From contig CAWDNV010000010.1 of assembly GCA_963803735.1 (NCBI GenBank), positions 1-64,000 of the forward strand: a stretch of 64,000 nt of DNA, written 5' to 3'. The notes beneath the pieces were generated by a model that ran no database searches, had not been told where the DNA came from, and saw only the letters and a program-made list of their open reading frames with translations. This DNA is from Palsa-189 sp963803735 (GTDB lineage: Bacteria > Acidobacteriota > Terriglobia > Acidiferrales > UBA7541). Shown here one piece after another: positions 16,783 to 25,779 of the stretch; position 1 is the first letter of the stretch; the number at the start of each line of letters is the position of its first letter. The translations under genes were made by a program, and so were the position numbers.

Positions 16783-18273
16783 TCAGTTGTACTGACGCCG
16801 GGGCGGCCGGTTGAACTGCTCGCGCGGCTCGGCGGGTTTGGGCCGCTCGGCGAAAAAGCCGCGCTCTTCGTTGCGGCTGATACGTTTATGCGACCAAAGC
16901 CCCTCGAGGATGAATTCGGCAGCCGCGGCGGCAAGCGCTGGATCAGCTTTGGCGTTGGTGCCGAGGCGCTCGAGATGATCGAAGAGGCCATGCACGCGGC
17001 GCAGCGCGGCGACTTGCTCAGAGGCAGGCGCATTTTCAGGCACCTTGAGTTCGCCGCCATTTTCGAACCATTGCACGATCGGTTGCATATTGGCATCGGC
17101 GATATACTTTGTGTAGACCTTGCCGATGGCCGAGCGGATGAGTTCTCGGGCAATCGCCTCCGCTCCCTTCAACTCGCCTTCATATTCCAATTCCATTTTT
17201 CCGGTGATCGTCGGAATGGAGGCGTAAATATCGGCCACTCGCGCCGAAACGTGGGCTTCACTGTTCCGTGCCCCGCGTTGCTCGGCATTGCTTACCACGG
17301 CCTCCACGCAGGCAATGGGCAAGCGCTGGCTGACGCCGGAGCGGCGATCGATGCGCTTGTCTTCACGCGCAAGGAAAGCGATTTGCTCGACGACTTCGCG
17401 GATGTAGTCCGGGGTGACGAGCTTGTGGCCCGAGGTTCGCTGCGTCCAAGCTTCCTGCGCGGTGATGGCCATGCCTTCTTCGACGGTGGCGGGGTAATGA
17501 GTGCGGATTTCACTGCCAACTCGATCTTTAAGCGGGGTGATGATTTTTCCGCGCGCGGTGTAATCTTCGGGATTGGCAGTGAAAACGATAAGGACATCAA
17601 GCGGCAAGCGAATCGGGTAGCCCTTAATCTGAACGTCGCCTTCCTGCATGATGTTGAAAAGCCCGACTTGAATCTTGCCGGCCAAGTCCGGCAATTCGTT
17701 AATGGCAAAAATTCCGCGGTTGGCGCGGGGCAGCAATCCATAATGCACGGTGAGTTCGTCGGAAAGATCGCGGCCTCCCCGCGCGGCTTTGATGGGGTCC
17801 ACGTCTCCAATAATGTCGGCGATGGTCACGTCGGGCGTAGCCAATTTTTCGACGAAGCGGTCTTCGCGACTAAGCCAGGCAATCGGGGTGTTATCGCCCT
17901 GCTCGGCGACAAGGTCGCGGCAGGAGCGGCAGATGGGATGCAGCGGATGGTCATGAATTTCGCATCCCGCGATGTAAGGAATCTCCGGCTGGAGGAAATT
18001 GATCAATCCCCGAAGAATACGGCTCTTCGCCTGCCCGCGGAGGCCGAGAAGGATGAAATTGTGCCGGGCCAGGATCGCATTCGCGATCTGCGGTAGCACC
18101 GTCTCCTCGTATCCTTGAATGCCGGGGAACAGCGTTTCGTGCGTTTCGAGTTTTCGCAGCAGGTTGCAACGCATCTCGTCCTTGACGCCACGGTCCGCGG
18201 CCCCGCCGGGCCCTGCCGTGCGGCGCCATTCGCCGATCGTGGATGCTTTTGTTGCTGCGGATTCACTCGCCAT
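16783..18273 (-). CDS. MoxR/Mg-chelatase-type AAA+ ATPase with a Cys/His insert
   Basis: This 496-aa protein shows a Walker A-like loop GLRGQAKS at residues 77-84 and a Walker B segment GIFAINELPDL near 187. Sensor and arginine elements follow (FTANPEDYTARGKI). Between Walker A and B, residues 104-118 read CEIHDHPLHPICRSC, a possible zinc site unusual for MoxR proteins. The start at ATG 18273 has AAGGGG upstream. The VWA gene follows after 8 bp, so the two probably form a chaperone complex as in CoxD/CoxE or ChlI/ChlD systems. The substrate is not evident. Confidence 0.85.
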   Translation of the reverse strand: MASESAATKASTIGEWRRTAGPGGAADRGVKDEMRCNLLRKLETHETLFPGIQGYEETVLPQIANAILARHNFILLGLRGQAKSRILRGLINFLQPEIPYIAGCEIHDHPLHPICRSCRDLVAEQGDNTPIAWLSREDRFVEKLATPDVTIADIIGDVDPIKAARGGRDLSDELTVHYGLLPRANRGIFAINELPDLAGKIQVGLFNIMQEGDVQIKGYPIRLPLDVLIVFTANPEDYTARGKIITPLKDRVGSEIRTHYPATVEEGMAITAQEAWTQRTSGHKLVTPDYIREVVEQIAFLAREDKRIDRRSGVSQRLPIACVEAVVSNAEQRGARNSEAHVSARVADIYASIPTITGKMELEYEGELKGAEAIARELIRSAIGKVYTKYIADANMQPIVQWFENGGELKVPENAPASEQVAALRRVHGLFDHLERLGTNAKADPALAAAAAEFILEGLWSHKRISRNEERGFFAERPKPAEPREQFNRPPRRQYN

Positions 18274-18400
18274 ATGGTCCCCTTCTTATCGGAATGCGTT
18301 TGGCGCATGATCGCGCCGGTGTGACTCTCACATTATAGCCGAATAGCAAAATCGCGCTTGGAGGCGTATCCCCCGGCCATTCGCCTTTAGTTAGTCAGTT

Positions 18401-19024
18401 TCAGTTCGGGCCATGGCTCATCGCGGATTTTGACCGGATCTGCTGAATTTGAATCAATTGCGGCAAGAGCTGATTCAGACGGTTTATCAGCTTCAAGCGC
18501 CGCTCCGCCTCCACGCGCATTTCCAGTAGTTCCTGCAAAGTTTCGAGTTCCAGGGGGAGCTCGCTGGCAATTCGATAAGCGAGCAGACCGTCAGCCTGGT
18601 CATCGATATTAACTTCGCCCGGAGGACTGCCATGGAGCAACAGATGGCAATCCGTGAATAAGGTGATGAGTTCCTCTGCTGTGGCAGAGGGGCCGGGCTG
18701 AAGATCTTCCGGCATCATGTCCACTGTTGCTTCCAGATATTCTTTGTCTTTATGTACGGCGCGGACTCGATATGCCGACTCACCCAGCGTAATGAGGTCC
18801 ATGCGCCCGTCGGGATAAGTGCGAGCGAGGCGGCGGACGAGCGCCGTGCAGCCGACGGTGGCTATTCCGTTTTCGCGTGCAAGTACCACGCCGAACGGGA
18901 TCTCTTCGTCGATCACCGTCTTCATCATGCGCTTATACCGTTGCTCAAAAATGTGCAACGGCAAAGTCATCCCGGGTAAGAGGACAACGGCGAGGGGGAA
19001 AAGCGGAATGCGCTCGGTGGTCAT
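18401..19024 (-). CDS. LON substrate-binding-domain protein
   Basis: This is a stand-alone protein of 207 aa consisting of a Lon N-terminal (LON_substr_bdg) domain: RIPLFPLAVVLLPGMTLPLH, IFEQRYKRMMKTVID, then FGVVLAREN. A C-terminal helical part contains LLEMRVEAERRLKLINRL. It lacks the AAA and protease domains of Lon. The start chosen is ATG 19024 (MTTERIPLFPL); 16 in-frame residues upstream do not look conserved. It probably binds unfolded or specific proteins, but no partner is established. It lies 69 bp downstream of a TPR gene on the same strand. Confidence 0.85.
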   Translation of the reverse strand: MTTERIPLFPLAVVLLPGMTLPLHIFEQRYKRMMKTVIDEEIPFGVVLARENGIATVGCTALVRRLARTYPDGRMDLITLGESAYRVRAVHKDKEYLEATVDMMPEDLQPGPSATAEELITLFTDCHLLLHGSPPGEVNIDDQADGLLAYRIASELPLELETLQELLEMRVEAERRLKLINRLNQLLPQLIQIQQIRSKSAMSHGPN

Positions 19025-19093
19025 TACGGCTACAGAAATTGTAGCACCATGCGACGCCGCCGTACGCCGCATCTGGGGAATTTTTGAGAGAAC

Positions 19094-19426
19094 TTATGAG
19101 GCCGGCAACTGCGCCAGCGCCGCTTCCATTTCCGAGCTGGCGTGCTGATCACCGGTCCTGCGGGCAGCTTCAATGCCGTGGCCGAGGGTACGCCGGGCGT
19201 CCGCTGTTCGTGAAAGCTTCGCCAGAAACTGGCCGTATTGAAAGTAACCGGCAACGTAATTGGGGTTTTCGGCGAGCAACTTCTCGAAATTCTCTATGGC
19301 CGCTGCAGCATCATCCTGGCTGGCACACTCCATTGCCAATCCATAACGCGCAAAAACGTCCTTTGGATGTGCGACGAGGAATTCCTCGAGCACGACACGG
19401 CGCGACTTTTTCGCAGGTTGGGTCAT
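19094..19426 (-). CDS. Short TPR-repeat protein
   Basis: This 110-aa protein holds two to three tetratricopeptide repeats (KDVFARYGLAMECASQDD; NYVAGYFQYGQFLAKLSR). It has no signal peptide, so it is probably a cytosolic adaptor. It is transcribed away from the thioesterase gene and towards the LON-domain gene, with which it may share a transcript. The partner is unknown. Confidence 0.75.
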   Translation of the reverse strand: MTQPAKKSRRVVLEEFLVAHPKDVFARYGLAMECASQDDAAAAIENFEKLLAENPNYVAGYFQYGQFLAKLSRTADARRTLGHGIEAARRTGDQHASSEMEAALAQLPAS

Positions 19427-19581
19427 AGGTTGAGTTGGGCAGGCGCGCGCAAGCGCGTATTATAGCCGGTCATTGTGAGGCAGCAAAACGGTGCGCAGCA
19501 GCAAAATGGGGCCGGCAGAAGCAAGTGGCGTTGAAAGCGGAAATTTTTGCCCGAAGAAATAGCGGGACGCATGGAGGAAAG

Positions 19582-20085
19582 GTGCCGAAGAGAGCCGGCA
19601 ACAAGGTTTCGCAGGCGGGCAAGCCCGTAAGCGCTTCACGCACGGAAATGACGGAGGTGGTGCTCCCGCAGGACGCCAACGTCTTCGGCAATATCCTGGG
19701 CGGCCGGGTCATGCACCTTGTAGATATCGCTGCCGCCATCACAGCGCACCGGCACTGCCGTTCCATGGCCGTGACCGCCTCGGTCGACCACATCGATTTT
19801 CGTAACCCGATCCGCGTCGGCGAAGTAATCATGTTGAAGGCAAGTCTGAACCGCGCCTTTCATACCTCGATGGAGATCGGCGTAAAGGTATTTTCGGAGG
19901 ATATTTTGACCGGCGAAAGGAAGCACACCACGAGCGCCTACGTAACCTTCGTAGCCCTCGACGAGAATTATCGGCCTAAGCCGGTACCTCCGGTGATCTG
20001 CGAAACGGCGGAAGACCGCCGCCGCTATCGGGCAGCGCTGGTTCGGCGGAAATATCGTTTGGCTCACCGCGGGGCTAAGCCTTAG
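19582..20085 (+). CDS. Acyl-CoA thioesterase, hotdog fold (YciA/BFIT type)
   Basis: The 167-aa protein probably hydrolyses acyl-CoA. The hotdog signature is clear: VLPQDANVFGNILGGRVMHL, with the catalytic Asn/Asp region, and VDHIDFRNPIRVGEV. The start is placed at GTG 19582 because GGAGG lies 4 bases upstream (19573-19577); the open frame reaches 19435 but that part is unlike the family. The basic C-terminus (RRKYRLAHRGAKP) is typical of some members. It is a monocistronic gene, convergent with hemG. Confidence 0.88.
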   Translation: MPKRAGNKVSQAGKPVSASRTEMTEVVLPQDANVFGNILGGRVMHLVDIAAAITAHRHCRSMAVTASVDHIDFRNPIRVGEVIMLKASLNRAFHTSMEIGVKVFSEDILTGERKHTTSAYVTFVALDENYRPKPVPPVICETAEDRRRYRAALVRRKYRLAHRGAKP

Positions 20086-20103
20086 CGCGTAGCAGTGGAC
20101 CCG

Positions 20104-21492
20104 CTAAGCAGCGGAGCAGAAGCGCGCGACGTTACGGGCGACTTCATTGGCATTTTCGAGGCATGCCCCGATGGATGGGCCAGCGAAATAGTTACCGGCC
20201 AGAAAGATTCCGGGCGTACGAGCAGTCAGATCTCGAACGGCGGAGACTACGCCCTGATGGCCGATGTTGTATTGCGGCAGGGCACGTCGCCAGCACGAGA
20301 CGTGCTGGCCGGCAGGTTCGCCGGTTATGCCCAGAATCGAGGCGAGTTCCGAATTCGCGATGGCCGCGATTTGGTCGGGCGTTTTCGAAACGATTTCGGG
20401 ATCGGTCGCTCCGCCCAAAAAGCTTGTGAAGGTAGCCATTCCCGTAGGGGCGCGCTCTGCGAATAGCGACGAGTTCCAAACCGTTCCGAGCAGCCGCAAT
20501 CCTTCAGCGCGGGGAACAAGAAAGCCAAACCCAACCAGACCTTTTTCGGCGTTCCAGTAATTAATTTGCTCCAGGCCGTAGCCCGCGGAAACCTGGGCGA
20601 CCCCTGCATATTGAATTCGTCCGAGCGATTCGCCGAACCCGGGAGCGATGCCGTTCAGGAGGTGCACGGTTTCATCGGCGGGAGTGGCAAGAACCAGGGC
20701 AGCGCTACTCAGTGATTGCATTGCGCCGCCCAGCTTATACGTCAGTTCGAATGTCCGCTGTTTCGGACTGGATGAGCCGCGAATCGCGACGATCTCCGCG
20801 TCTGTAAATGCCGACTCCCCTAGTTTTGCGGCAAGAGTGTCGACCAGGCGCCTTATCCCACCCGGAAAATTACAGAGCGAAGGCCGCCCGCTGCCACTTT
20901 TGCGACGCTGCTTCATTTGCCCGCGGATGACGCTGCCATAGCGTTCCTCGAGTTGGCGCACGCTAGGAAAAGAGCTCGCGAGGCTCAGCTTTTCCGGATC
21001 GCCAGCCCAGACTCCCGAAACAAAGGGAGCCACCAAGTTCGCGAGCAGGTCCGGGCCGAATTTGCGCCTGACAAATGCGGCGATAGATTCGTCCGCATCG
21101 GGAGGACGAGTGTGCCGAAATGGCTCCGACAAAATGCGCAACTTGGTTCCGACGCTCAGCAGTGGCGTCAACAAAAGCTGCGCTGGGCTCAAGGGCGCCG
21201 GCACCAGGCGACCATGTTTCAGGATGTATCGTGGAGCGCGCGGGTCGGCCTGGAGAAGTTCGCCGCCTAAGCCGAGCTCGCCGATCAGCCCGGAGATGGC
21301 TTCGGTATTCATAAAGCTCTGGGGGCCAATGTCGAAGCGGAAGCTATCTCGATCGACAGTATCGATGACGCCGCCGAAACGCGAACTTCGCTCCAGCAGG
21401 AGCACGGGCACACCGAGTTGTTTCAAGCGCCATGCGCACGCCAGCCCGGAAATTCCGCCGCCGATGACTGGAATCTGGGAGAGGGCTGACAC
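20104..21492 (-). CDS. hemG: Protoporphyrinogen oxidase (FAD-dependent, HemY type)
   Basis: This 462-aa flavoprotein oxidises protoporphyrinogen IX to protoporphyrin IX. The N-terminus has the FAD dinucleotide motif VIGGGISGLACAWRL with the second acidic anchor LLLERSSRFGG. The C-terminal FAD strand is GIFLAGNYFAGPSIGACLEN. It follows hemN by 14 bp on the same strand. HemY-type enzymes can act on coproporphyrinogen in other phyla, but the adjacent HemN argues for the classical protoporphyrin route here. Confidence 0.92.
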   Translation of the reverse strand: MSALSQIPVIGGGISGLACAWRLKQLGVPVLLLERSSRFGGVIDTVDRDSFRFDIGPQSFMNTEAISGLIGELGLGGELLQADPRAPRYILKHGRLVPAPLSPAQLLLTPLLSVGTKLRILSEPFRHTRPPDADESIAAFVRRKFGPDLLANLVAPFVSGVWAGDPEKLSLASSFPSVRQLEERYGSVIRGQMKQRRKSGSGRPSLCNFPGGIRRLVDTLAAKLGESAFTDAEIVAIRGSSSPKQRTFELTYKLGGAMQSLSSAALVLATPADETVHLLNGIAPGFGESLGRIQYAGVAQVSAGYGLEQINYWNAEKGLVGFGFLVPRAEGLRLLGTVWNSSLFAERAPTGMATFTSFLGGATDPEIVSKTPDQIAAIANSELASILGITGEPAGQHVSCWRRALPQYNIGHQGVVSAVRDLTARTPGIFLAGNYFAGPSIGACLENANEVARNVARFCSAA

Positions 21493-21506
21493 TAGGCGCG
21501 AGGGAG

Positions 21507-22928
21507 CTAAAGCGTCTTCGAGAAGAGAGGTTGTTCAGCCAGGTGCTGCTTCTCGAGGTAAGGGTCGAAAATCATGGCGAGATTGCGGATGAAGATGCGG
21601 CCCAGGAAGGTCACGCGGATTTCGTCCCGGGCCAACTCGATGAGTCGGTCTTCGACGAACGAATGCAGCCGCGCGAGTTCCGGGGCGAAGTAGTTATCGA
21701 AGTCGATGCCGAATTCGCCGCTGATCTCGTCCTTGCGAATGACGGCGTGACAAAGCAGGCGCGTAATCAGGGCGCGCCGCAGGCGGTCATCTTCACTGAG
21801 CCGATAGCCGCGCATCGTCGCCGTGCCATGCAGGCCAACGGCCTCCGTATAGCGGGGCAGCTCGCGATAATTTTGGCCATAAGTAGACCCGATGGCGCTG
21901 ATCGCGCTGACGCCCATTCCGTACAGATCGGCGCCGGCCTTTGTCGTATAACCCTGGAAATTTCGGTGCAGTGTGCGCTTTTTTTGAGCGACCGATAGTT
22001 CGTCGCTCGGTTTGGCGAAATGGTCCATGCCAATGTACTGATAGCCGGCGCGCAGAAATTTCTCGATGGCCGTGCAGAATATCCGGAATTTCTCCATGCC
22101 CTCCGGCAGAGACGCGGCTAGCGACCCTTGCTGTTTGCGAATCCAAGGCACATGGGCATAGCTGAATAAGGCGATCCGGTCCGGCGCAAGCGCCAGCACT
22201 TCGTCCACCGTACGCGCGAAGCGGTCCGCCGTTTGGTAAGGCAGTCCGTAAATCAGATCGACGTTGATGCTCTCAAAACCAAGCGCGCGTGAACGGGCAA
22301 TCAATTCGGAGGTCATCTCCAGCGGCTGGACGCGCTTTACCGCTCGCTGCACTTCAGGATCGAAGTCCTGTATGCCCATGCTCAGGCGGTTGAACCCGAG
22401 CCGCCGCAGAGTCTCTAAATGCCCCCCGTTGGTGACTCGCGGATCAACTTCGATACCGATTTCGGCGTCGGGGGCAAACGAAAACTTCTCCGCGGCGAAG
22501 CCGAATAGATCTTCCATCTGCTCGGGCGTCAGGTAGGTGGGAGTTCCGCCACCCCAATGAAATTGCACGACCTGACGTGAAGGGGAAACTCTTTTGCTGA
22601 CGTGTTCGATCTCGCGCTTCAGTGTTTCGAGATAGGGAGGCGCCACGCTGTGATCTTTCGTAATGACCACATTGCAGGCGCAAAACAGGCACAGGCTCTC
22701 GCAAAAGGGCAGGTGCATGTAAATCGAGACCGGAGTGCGCGCGGCATCGGCCTGTTCGTAGGCGCGCTCGAGGTCATCCACGCGGAAATCGTCGCGCCAG
22801 ACCGGCGCAGTCGGGTAACTGGTATAGCGCGGCCCGGGGCGGTTATAGAGCGCCAGAAATTCCTGCGAAATGCGGAAGCGCTCGCGTTCGAGTTCGAGAT
22901 TGAGCTCGGAATTTTGCAAATCGCTCAT
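21507..22928 (-). CDS. hemN: Oxygen-independent coproporphyrinogen III oxidase (radical SAM)
   Basis: This 473-aa enzyme decarboxylates coproporphyrinogen III to protoporphyrinogen IX using S-adenosylmethionine. The radical-SAM cluster motif is HLPFCESLCLFCACNVV (CxxxCxxC), followed by GGGTPTYL and the C-terminal HemN domain (about 370-450). Length fits true HemN rather than the shorter HemW. It overlaps the hemE stop by 4 bases (ATGA), so translation is probably coupled. Confidence 0.93.
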   Translation of the reverse strand: MSDLQNSELNLELERERFRISQEFLALYNRPGPRYTSYPTAPVWRDDFRVDDLERAYEQADAARTPVSIYMHLPFCESLCLFCACNVVITKDHSVAPPYLETLKREIEHVSKRVSPSRQVVQFHWGGGTPTYLTPEQMEDLFGFAAEKFSFAPDAEIGIEVDPRVTNGGHLETLRRLGFNRLSMGIQDFDPEVQRAVKRVQPLEMTSELIARSRALGFESINVDLIYGLPYQTADRFARTVDEVLALAPDRIALFSYAHVPWIRKQQGSLAASLPEGMEKFRIFCTAIEKFLRAGYQYIGMDHFAKPSDELSVAQKKRTLHRNFQGYTTKAGADLYGMGVSAISAIGSTYGQNYRELPRYTEAVGLHGTATMRGYRLSEDDRLRRALITRLLCHAVIRKDEISGEFGIDFDNYFAPELARLHSFVEDRLIELARDEIRVTFLGRIFIRNLAMIFDPYLEKQHLAEQPLFSKTL

Positions 22929-23995
22929 GCGAGCGGCACCGATTGCCCAGCGCGAATAAAGGCCAGCGCATTTTCCACTGGAGTATCGGGCAGAATTCCG
23001 TGTCCAAGGTTCAGAATGTGCCCTCGGCCCTTTGTCTGATAGACGGCGTGGTTAACCGCGCCGGCAATAGCCTCCGGCGAAGCCAAAAGCACACACGGAT
23101 CGACGTTGCCCTGTATGGCGACCCGGTCTCCGAATTTCTCGCGAAGTTGCGCCAAATCCATCCGCCAATCGACGCTCAGTACGGTTGCGCCCGTTCGAAC
23201 GAGAGAACTGAGCAGGTGATTCGAGGCTTTCGAAAAGAGAATCACGGGCGTGTCACCGGGTGCAAGCTCATCGATGAGCAGTTGTGTGGCCGGCAACTCA
23301 AAATCTCGGTATGCGGATGTATCGAGTTCGCCAGCCCAGGTGTCGAAGAGCTGCACAGCAGCCGCGCCGGCGGCGATCTGCGCCTTGAGATATGCGGCTG
23401 TCGCGCGGGCAATTTGTTCGAGCAGTTCGCGGAAGAGACGAGGTTCGTTCCAGAGCATAGCTTTCGCAGCCGGAAAGCCGTCGCGAGAAGCACCCTGAAT
23501 CAGGTAACAGGCGAGCGTCCAGGGCGCGGCAGCGAATCCGAGGACGGGAACGTCGGGACCTAAAGATTGGCAGAGCAGGCGAATGGCATCGCCGACGAAG
23601 CGCGTTTCGCGTTCGGGATCGAATTCGGCAAGCGCGCCTACCTGAGCGGCGCTGCGAACCGGCGACGTGATCACGGGACCCGCATCGCCTAATTCGATTG
23701 GCGCGCCCATGGCTTCCGCGGGAATCAGGATGTCCGAGAACACGATCACGGCATCGACGCCCAGGCGCCGGAAGGGCTGCAGGGAAACTTCGGCGGCAAG
23801 CTCCGGAGTTTTGGCTACTTCCAGGAAGCTGCGCTTCTCGCGCAGCGCTCGGTATTCCGGTAAATAGCGCCCGGCCTGGCGCATCATCCAAACCGGCAGC
23901 CGTGGCACAGGCTCACGACGGCACGCCGCCAAAAACAGCGCAGTACGGCTCTTGTTTTCGGGCGCGGAGATAACCTGAGTCGGTTTCGCTTCCAT
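22925..23995 (-). CDS. hemE: Uroporphyrinogen decarboxylase
   Basis: This 356-aa protein converts uroporphyrinogen III to coproporphyrinogen III. The family signature PVWMMRQAGRYLPEYRALR lies near residues 34-52, with YLIQGASRDGF and the C-terminal HILNLGHGILPDTPVEN. It is the first gene of the minus-strand hemE-N-G transcript; start at ATG 23995. It is divergent from the cytochrome gene with 272 bp between, where promoters for both directions must lie. Confidence 0.95.
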   Translation of the reverse strand: MEAKPTQVISAPENKSRTALFLAACRREPVPRLPVWMMRQAGRYLPEYRALREKRSFLEVAKTPELAAEVSLQPFRRLGVDAVIVFSDILIPAEAMGAPIELGDAGPVITSPVRSAAQVGALAEFDPERETRFVGDAIRLLCQSLGPDVPVLGFAAAPWTLACYLIQGASRDGFPAAKAMLWNEPRLFRELLEQIARATAAYLKAQIAAGAAAVQLFDTWAGELDTSAYRDFELPATQLLIDELAPGDTPVILFSKASNHLLSSLVRTGATVLSVDWRMDLAQLREKFGDRVAIQGNVDPCVLLASPEAIAGAVNHAVYQTKGRGHILNLGHGILPDTPVENALAFIRAGQSVPLA

Positions 23996-24203
23996 TGGGT
24001 TAACTTCGTAGCGATTGCCGCACTTATCGGGCTTACCGTTTCCATCGCATCATAACAAATTCGTCCATGGGTCGCATCGGACGAGGTAGGGGGCGCTAAT
24101 AGGTTGGCTCCCGTGATTTGGCCAAGAAGACCTCAGGTTGCCCAAGTGGTTGTGCTCTTCACGTTCGCAACCTAATTGATCGCCTCGCAATAATTTCTGG
24201 GGC

Positions 24204-24209
24204 TATAAT
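24204..24209 (+). promoter_or_regulatory. Possible -10 element upstream of the cytochrome gene
   Basis: TATAAT occurs 59 bases before the ATG at 24268. No good TTGACA-like box lies 17 bases upstream, so only the -10 element is supported. The rest of 23996-24267 shows no gene. Confidence 0.3.
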
Positions 24210-24267
24210 GACGCCGCCTTTAGCCATAGGCCCGGTCGCCTATCCCCAATGGAAGGAGAATTCTGAC

Positions 24268-24840
24268 ATGGTAAAGCCTAATTGGTTGCGCAGCGCAGGC
24301 TTGTTGGTGCTGGGCGCAATCCTGGGTGGTCTATTCGTTTCGGCGTGGGAGCACTCCACCGCTAGAGCGCAACAGAATGTTCCGCCAGTTACACAGGCAA
24401 CATTGGTGGCGGACGTGACGCACTTGAGAGATATAACGCCGCCGAATTCTCACCCCATGGTTGACGTCGCCATGTTCGCGGCTAACATTTGGTTCGCTGC
24501 CGATAAGAAGAATTGGCCCCTGGCTAACTACTATCTGGGCGAAATGCGCAACCGCATGCGATGGGAAGTGCGAGTGAATCCTTCTCCGAAAGGGGCCGAT
24601 GGCAACCCCGTCGACATGGCCAATATCGTTGACGGCATTGATAAAGGCAGCTTGACCAAGCTGAAGACCATTATCGACATGAAGGACAGCAAGCAGTTTG
24701 CCATGCAGTACAAGATGCTGCTCGAGGATTGCTACTCGTGCCACAAAACGGCTGGGCGACCGTATCTGCGCCCGCAGGTTCCGACAGGCGGTGCGCAACC
24801 CATTGTGAACCTTGATCCTGGAGCCACGTGGCCCCAATAG
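24268..24840 (+). CDS. Exported c-type cytochrome-like protein with one CxxCH
   Basis: This 190-aa protein starts at ATG 24268, with GGAAGGAG 9 bases upstream. It has an N-terminal hydrophobic segment (about 9-25) followed by TARAQQN, a signal peptide or membrane anchor. A single heme-binding motif CYSCH lies at residues 155-159 near the C-terminus, as in cytochrome c'-like folds. The long helical middle (MFAANIWFAADKKNWPLANY) also fits. Lying just upstream of a CcsA-like gene and the hem genes, it may be a heme client of the same pathway. Confidence 0.75.
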   Translation: MVKPNWLRSAGLLVLGAILGGLFVSAWEHSTARAQQNVPPVTQATLVADVTHLRDITPPNSHPMVDVAMFAANIWFAADKKNWPLANYYLGEMRNRMRWEVRVNPSPKGADGNPVDMANIVDGIDKGSLTKLKTIIDMKDSKQFAMQYKMLLEDCYSCHKTAGRPYLRPQVPTGGAQPIVNLDPGATWPQ

Positions 24841-24917
24841 CCGGGGCTTTCGATTTGTAGCCGCCTACGCACTGCGTGGTGAGCGGTCTTTTTCACAACA
24901 CTGCAATCCGCAGTATA

Positions 24918-25751
24918 ATGAGCCGGTTATCCTTCCCTATGAGGAATCACCTGGTTCTTCTGACTACCGTTTTGTACGCCGCAAGTCTCGGCGGCTACAT
25001 CGCATTTCTCGCCACGGCGCGCCGCGTGTTTGGCCGCCTGGGTACGCTTCTGCTAATCTCAGGGCTGGCGTGCCATTATCTCGCCCTGCTCGAACGCTCC
25101 CGGTTCGCGCACACGGTCCCTTACGATGATCTCTACGGTTCGCTATCTCTATTTGCCTGGCTGCTGGCAATCACCTATCTGGGATTGGAGCTATTCCATA
25201 GAGATCGGTCGGTAGGCGCACTTGTCTTGCCTTTCGTCATTGCTGTCTTTTTGCTGGCGCAAGGTACCAGAGCATCGGTTCCGGCACCCCCGCCCGCACA
25301 AGGGCCGCTTCTGGCGTTGCATATCACCTTAGATGTACTCGGATACGCGGCTTTCGCGCTGTCATTCGTGCTCAGCGTGATTTATTTGGTCCAAAACGGC
25401 TTGCTGCGAAGCCGGCGTCTGGGAAGCATCATCTGGCGTTTTCCGGCGCTGGAGTCGCTCGAACGGATGAGCCGCAGTAGCGTGATCGTGGGGCTGGTGT
25501 CGCTTCTAGTTGGGATCGCGTTTGGGCTGTTGTGGGTCAATCGGATCTGGGGCCATTACTGGAATGGCGATCCCAAAGAGACCATTACGATTCTGATTCT
25601 GGCCGTGTATGCCGGCTATCTGTGGCTGGGCCGCACGGGGTCCTGGCGCGGTGCGCGAGCGTCCGCCCTGTGCGTATTCAACTTTGTCCTAGTGCTGTTC
25701 AGCTACAGCGTGGTCAATCTCAACCTTTCGAACTTTCATCGGTTCTTCTGA
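24918..25751 (+). CDS. CcsA/HemX-like cytochrome c assembly membrane protein
   Basis: The protein has 277 aa from ATG 24918 (MSRLSFPMRNHL), with about eight membrane helices. The CcmC/CcsA tryptophan-rich region reads GLLWVNRIWGHYWNGDPKET, the usual heme-handling signature of this family. Its position directly before hemA parallels hemX-hemA arrangements in other bacteria. It may deliver heme for cytochrome c maturation or regulate HemA; the sequence alone does not decide. An in-frame start at 24876 is less likely. Confidence 0.85.
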   Translation: MSRLSFPMRNHLVLLTTVLYAASLGGYIAFLATARRVFGRLGTLLLISGLACHYLALLERSRFAHTVPYDDLYGSLSLFAWLLAITYLGLELFHRDRSVGALVLPFVIAVFLLAQGTRASVPAPPPAQGPLLALHITLDVLGYAAFALSFVLSVIYLVQNGLLRSRRLGSIIWRFPALESLERMSRSSVIVGLVSLLVGIAFGLLWVNRIWGHYWNGDPKETITILILAVYAGYLWLGRTGSWRGARASALCVFNFVLVLFSYSVVNLNLSNFHRFF

Positions 25752-25779
25752 TGAGCGTGCTGAGCACAACTCTTCCAAG

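Noticed and set aside
16888..18096. 402-codon frame antisense to the AAA+ ATPase gene
   Set aside because: No recognisable motif; the opposite strand has clear Walker motifs and a ribosome site.
23996..24267. Possible tRNA or riboswitch in the divergent hemE/cytochrome gap
   Set aside because: No cloverleaf, T-loop sequence or known riboswitch core could be read; only a TATAAT box is supported.
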